A stretch of DNA of 14,190 nucleotides, taken from positions 1 to 14,190 of the forward strand of contig CALEZJ010000408.1 in assembly GCA_937927885.1 (NCBI GenBank), given 5' to 3'. Made by a program: the position numbers and the translations under genes. Positions 13,030 to 14,190 of this stretch are shown piece after piece (position 1 is the stretch's first letter; every line of letters starts with the position of its first letter). Origin of the DNA: an uncultured Paracoccaceae bacterium. GTDB taxonomy: Bacteria > Pseudomonadota > Alphaproteobacteria > Rhodobacterales > Rhodobacteraceae. Below the pieces are notes generated by a model, which was given only the letters and a program-made list of their open reading frames with translations, was not told the origin of the DNA and did not search any database.

Positions 13030-14001
13030 ATGAGACCGATCATCAAGGCTGCCAGACTGGGTGCTGTCGCTCTTGCGCTGAGCATCGGCGCCGCCCAAGC
13101 ACAGGACTATCCCAACAGGCCGATCACCCTGGTCGTCCCTTTCCCGCCTGGCGCGGTGACCGACGCCTCGGCGCGTCTGTTGCAGCCGCTTCTGTCCGAG
13201 CGCCTCGGCCAGCAGGTCATCGTCGAGAACCGGCCCGGCGCGGGCGGGGTTGTCGGCATGGGGCAACTGGCACGGACCGAGCCTGATGGCTATACGATTG
13301 CCCTGACGGTCAACGCGCCGCTGGTCATGGCGCCGCATCTGCAGGCCTCGTTGCCCTATGATCCGGCGACGGATTTTCGCACGGTGGGTCTTTTCGCCGA
13401 AACCTATCTGATGCTGTCGGTGCGGGCGGATTCCCCCTGGCAGACGCTGGACGACATCATCGCCGCCGCCCGCGAACGGCCGGGCGAGTTGACCTTCGGT
13501 TCGGCCGGGATCGGTTCGGCCCATCAGATCGCGGGCCTTGTCCTGAACGAACTGGCCGACATCGATATCGAGCATATTCCCTTCCAGGGCGGCGGACCGG
13601 CGATCCAGGACCTGCTGGGCGGCCATATCTCGATGAGCTATGGCACCATTTCGGCCGTCCTGCCCCATGTCCAAAGCGGCGCCCTGCGCATGATCGGCGC
13701 GGTCGAGGCCGGGCGGGTTCCGGGTTACCCCGAAGTGCCGGCCCTGAACGAAACCGTGCCGGGGCTGGAAACCTCGACCTGGGTCGGCATCTTCGCCCCC
13801 GCAGGCACGCCTGACGACGTGATGGAACGGCTGAATGCCGCGCTGATGGCCACCGTTCAGGATCCCGCGGTCATACAGGCGCTGGCAGGGATCGGCATGA
13901 GCCCGCTCACGAACACCGTCGCCGAGGGCGAGGCCATTCTGGTGCGCGACATCGCCGCCTGGGGTGAGCGGATCGACCTGGCAGGCATCGCGCCGCAGTA
14001 A
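13030..14001 (+). CDS. Tripartite tricarboxylate transporter substrate-binding protein (TctC/Bug family)
   Basis: A 323-residue periplasmic binding protein that captures a carboxylate for the TctAB permease. Residues 1-25 are a signal peptide (MRPIIKAARLGAV, then a hydrophobic core and AQA before QDYPNRP). Bug-family marks are PITLVVPFPPGAVTDASARL (31-50), ENRPGAGGVVGMGQLA, LTFGSAGIGSAHQIAG and IPFQGGGPAIQDLLGG. The first ligand loop reads PFPPGAVTD where many relatives have PFxxGGxxD. A strong GGGGAGGAG site precedes the ATG. tctB follows after 121 nt, and a GC hairpin lies between them. Bug ligands range from citrate to aromatic acids and amides, so the substrate is open. Confidence 0.92.
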   Translation: MRPIIKAARLGAVALALSIGAAQAQDYPNRPITLVVPFPPGAVTDASARLLQPLLSERLGQQVIVENRPGAGGVVGMGQLARTEPDGYTIALTVNAPLVMAPHLQASLPYDPATDFRTVGLFAETYLMLSVRADSPWQTLDDIIAAARERPGELTFGSAGIGSAHQIAGLVLNELADIDIEHIPFQGGGPAIQDLLGGHISMSYGTISAVLPHVQSGALRMIGAVEAGRVPGYPEVPALNETVPGLETSTWVGIFAPAGTPDDVMERLNAALMATVQDPAVIQALAGIGMSPLTNTVAEGEAILVRDIAAWGERIDLAGIAPQ

Positions 14002-14013
14002 CGACACCACGAG

Positions 14014-14037
14014 GCGGGGGCACCCAGTTGCCCCCGC
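14014..14037 (+). terminator. Intercistronic GC hairpin after tctC
   Basis: GCGGGGGC (14014-14021), 8-nt loop, GCCCCCGC (14030-14037): a perfect 8-bp all-GC stem 12 nt past the tctC stop. No T-run follows, so it is more likely an attenuating or mRNA-protecting structure than a full terminator. CCAGG-AC-CCTGG follows at once (near 14044-14055). Such hairpins can keep a binding protein more abundant than its permease. The rest of 14002-14122 has no gene. Confidence 0.6.
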
Positions 14038-14122
14038 GACGCCCCAGGACCCTGGCAGCCGGTTCCGGCGCCGCCGCTCCCCTGCCCAACAGCTTTGAAC
14101 CCTGCCGAAGAAAGGCCGACGA

Positions 14123-14190
14123 ATGGACAGACGCGACCAACGCGATATCGTCGGCGGGTTGATTCTGGTCGCGTTCGGTCTGGGCATGGC
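14123..14190 (+). CDS. Tripartite tricarboxylate transporter small membrane protein TctB, partial
   Basis: ATG at 14123, preceded by AAAGG about 9 nt upstream, and open to the right edge (22 codons). It reads MDRRDQRDIVGGLILVAFGL then GM. A short Arg/Asp-rich lead followed by the start of a hydrophobic helix is the usual TctB N-terminus. TctB is the small four-helix subunit of the permease; TctA would be expected just beyond the window. Identification rests on this short stretch plus the tctC neighbour. Confidence 0.75.
   Translation, partial: MDRRDQRDIVGGLILVAFGLGM

Noticed and set aside
9306..14187. Several long minus-strand open frames opposite the CoA-transferase, MmgE/PrpD, reductase and tctC genes (for example 10853-9306, 11959-10109, 12927-11452, 14187-12967)
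   Set aside because: Their translations are rich in Arg, Gly, His, Gln and Pro without domain motifs, and each lies opposite a gene with clear family signatures. They are a by-product of high GC content.
1..14190. CRISPR arrays, tRNA or rRNA genes, insertion sequences
   Set aside because: I saw no regularly spaced repeats, cloverleaf-like sequence, rRNA segment or transposase-like protein on either strand.

Overview
The window is GC-rich DNA, apart from one low-GC island, and reads as an alphaproteobacterial chromosome. Rhodobacterales, perhaps Paracoccus-like, is my guess from codon style and gene families; nothing here proves it. It has two unrelated halves.

Left half (1 to about 3,900, genes on the minus strand, read right to left): a remnant of a lambda-like siphophage tail operon. 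The order matches lambda FII-Z-U-V-G/GT: head-tail joining protein (3776-3462), gp10/Z-like protein (3465-2842), tail terminator (1904-1482), tail tube (1458-520), then tail assembly chaperone G with its -1 frameshifted extension T running off the window edge. The frameshift signal is complete: slippery A-AAA-AAC, 7-nt spacer, 12-bp hairpin. Between Z and U sits a low-GC cargo gene for an AbiV-type (HEPN) abortive-infection protein. Capsid and packaging genes are not in the expected place. Instead the operon is preceded by a short ORF holding a broken piece of a DEAH helicase of restriction-enzyme type, fused to what may be the last residues of a phage capsid protein. This end of the prophage therefore looks decayed or recombined.

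A 195-bp spacer (4207-4401) with two short palindromes separates the halves.

Right half (4,402 to the end): a catabolic locus for an unidentified organic acid. A leftward operon encodes acyl-CoA dehydrogenase, an AtuA-family protein and a crotonase, with overlapping or closely spaced genes. A divergent IclR-family regulator (8462-9214) is followed in the same direction by a CaiB/BaiF CoA-transferase, an MmgE/PrpD protein and a ketopantoate-reductase-like protein, and then, from its own promoter, a TctC/Bug periplasmic binding protein and the start of TctB. A plausible scheme is: the Bug/TctAB transporter imports a carboxylate, the CoA-transferase makes its CoA ester, the dehydrogenase and crotonase process it, and AtuA, MmgE/PrpD and the reductase handle intermediates. 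The substrate cannot be named from sequence.

Three 16-bp palindromes of the form TTNCG-N6-CGAA lie in the three control regions of this half (iclR/acd divergent region, upstream of the CoA-transferase, upstream of tctC). They are the best candidates for the operator of the local IclR protein.
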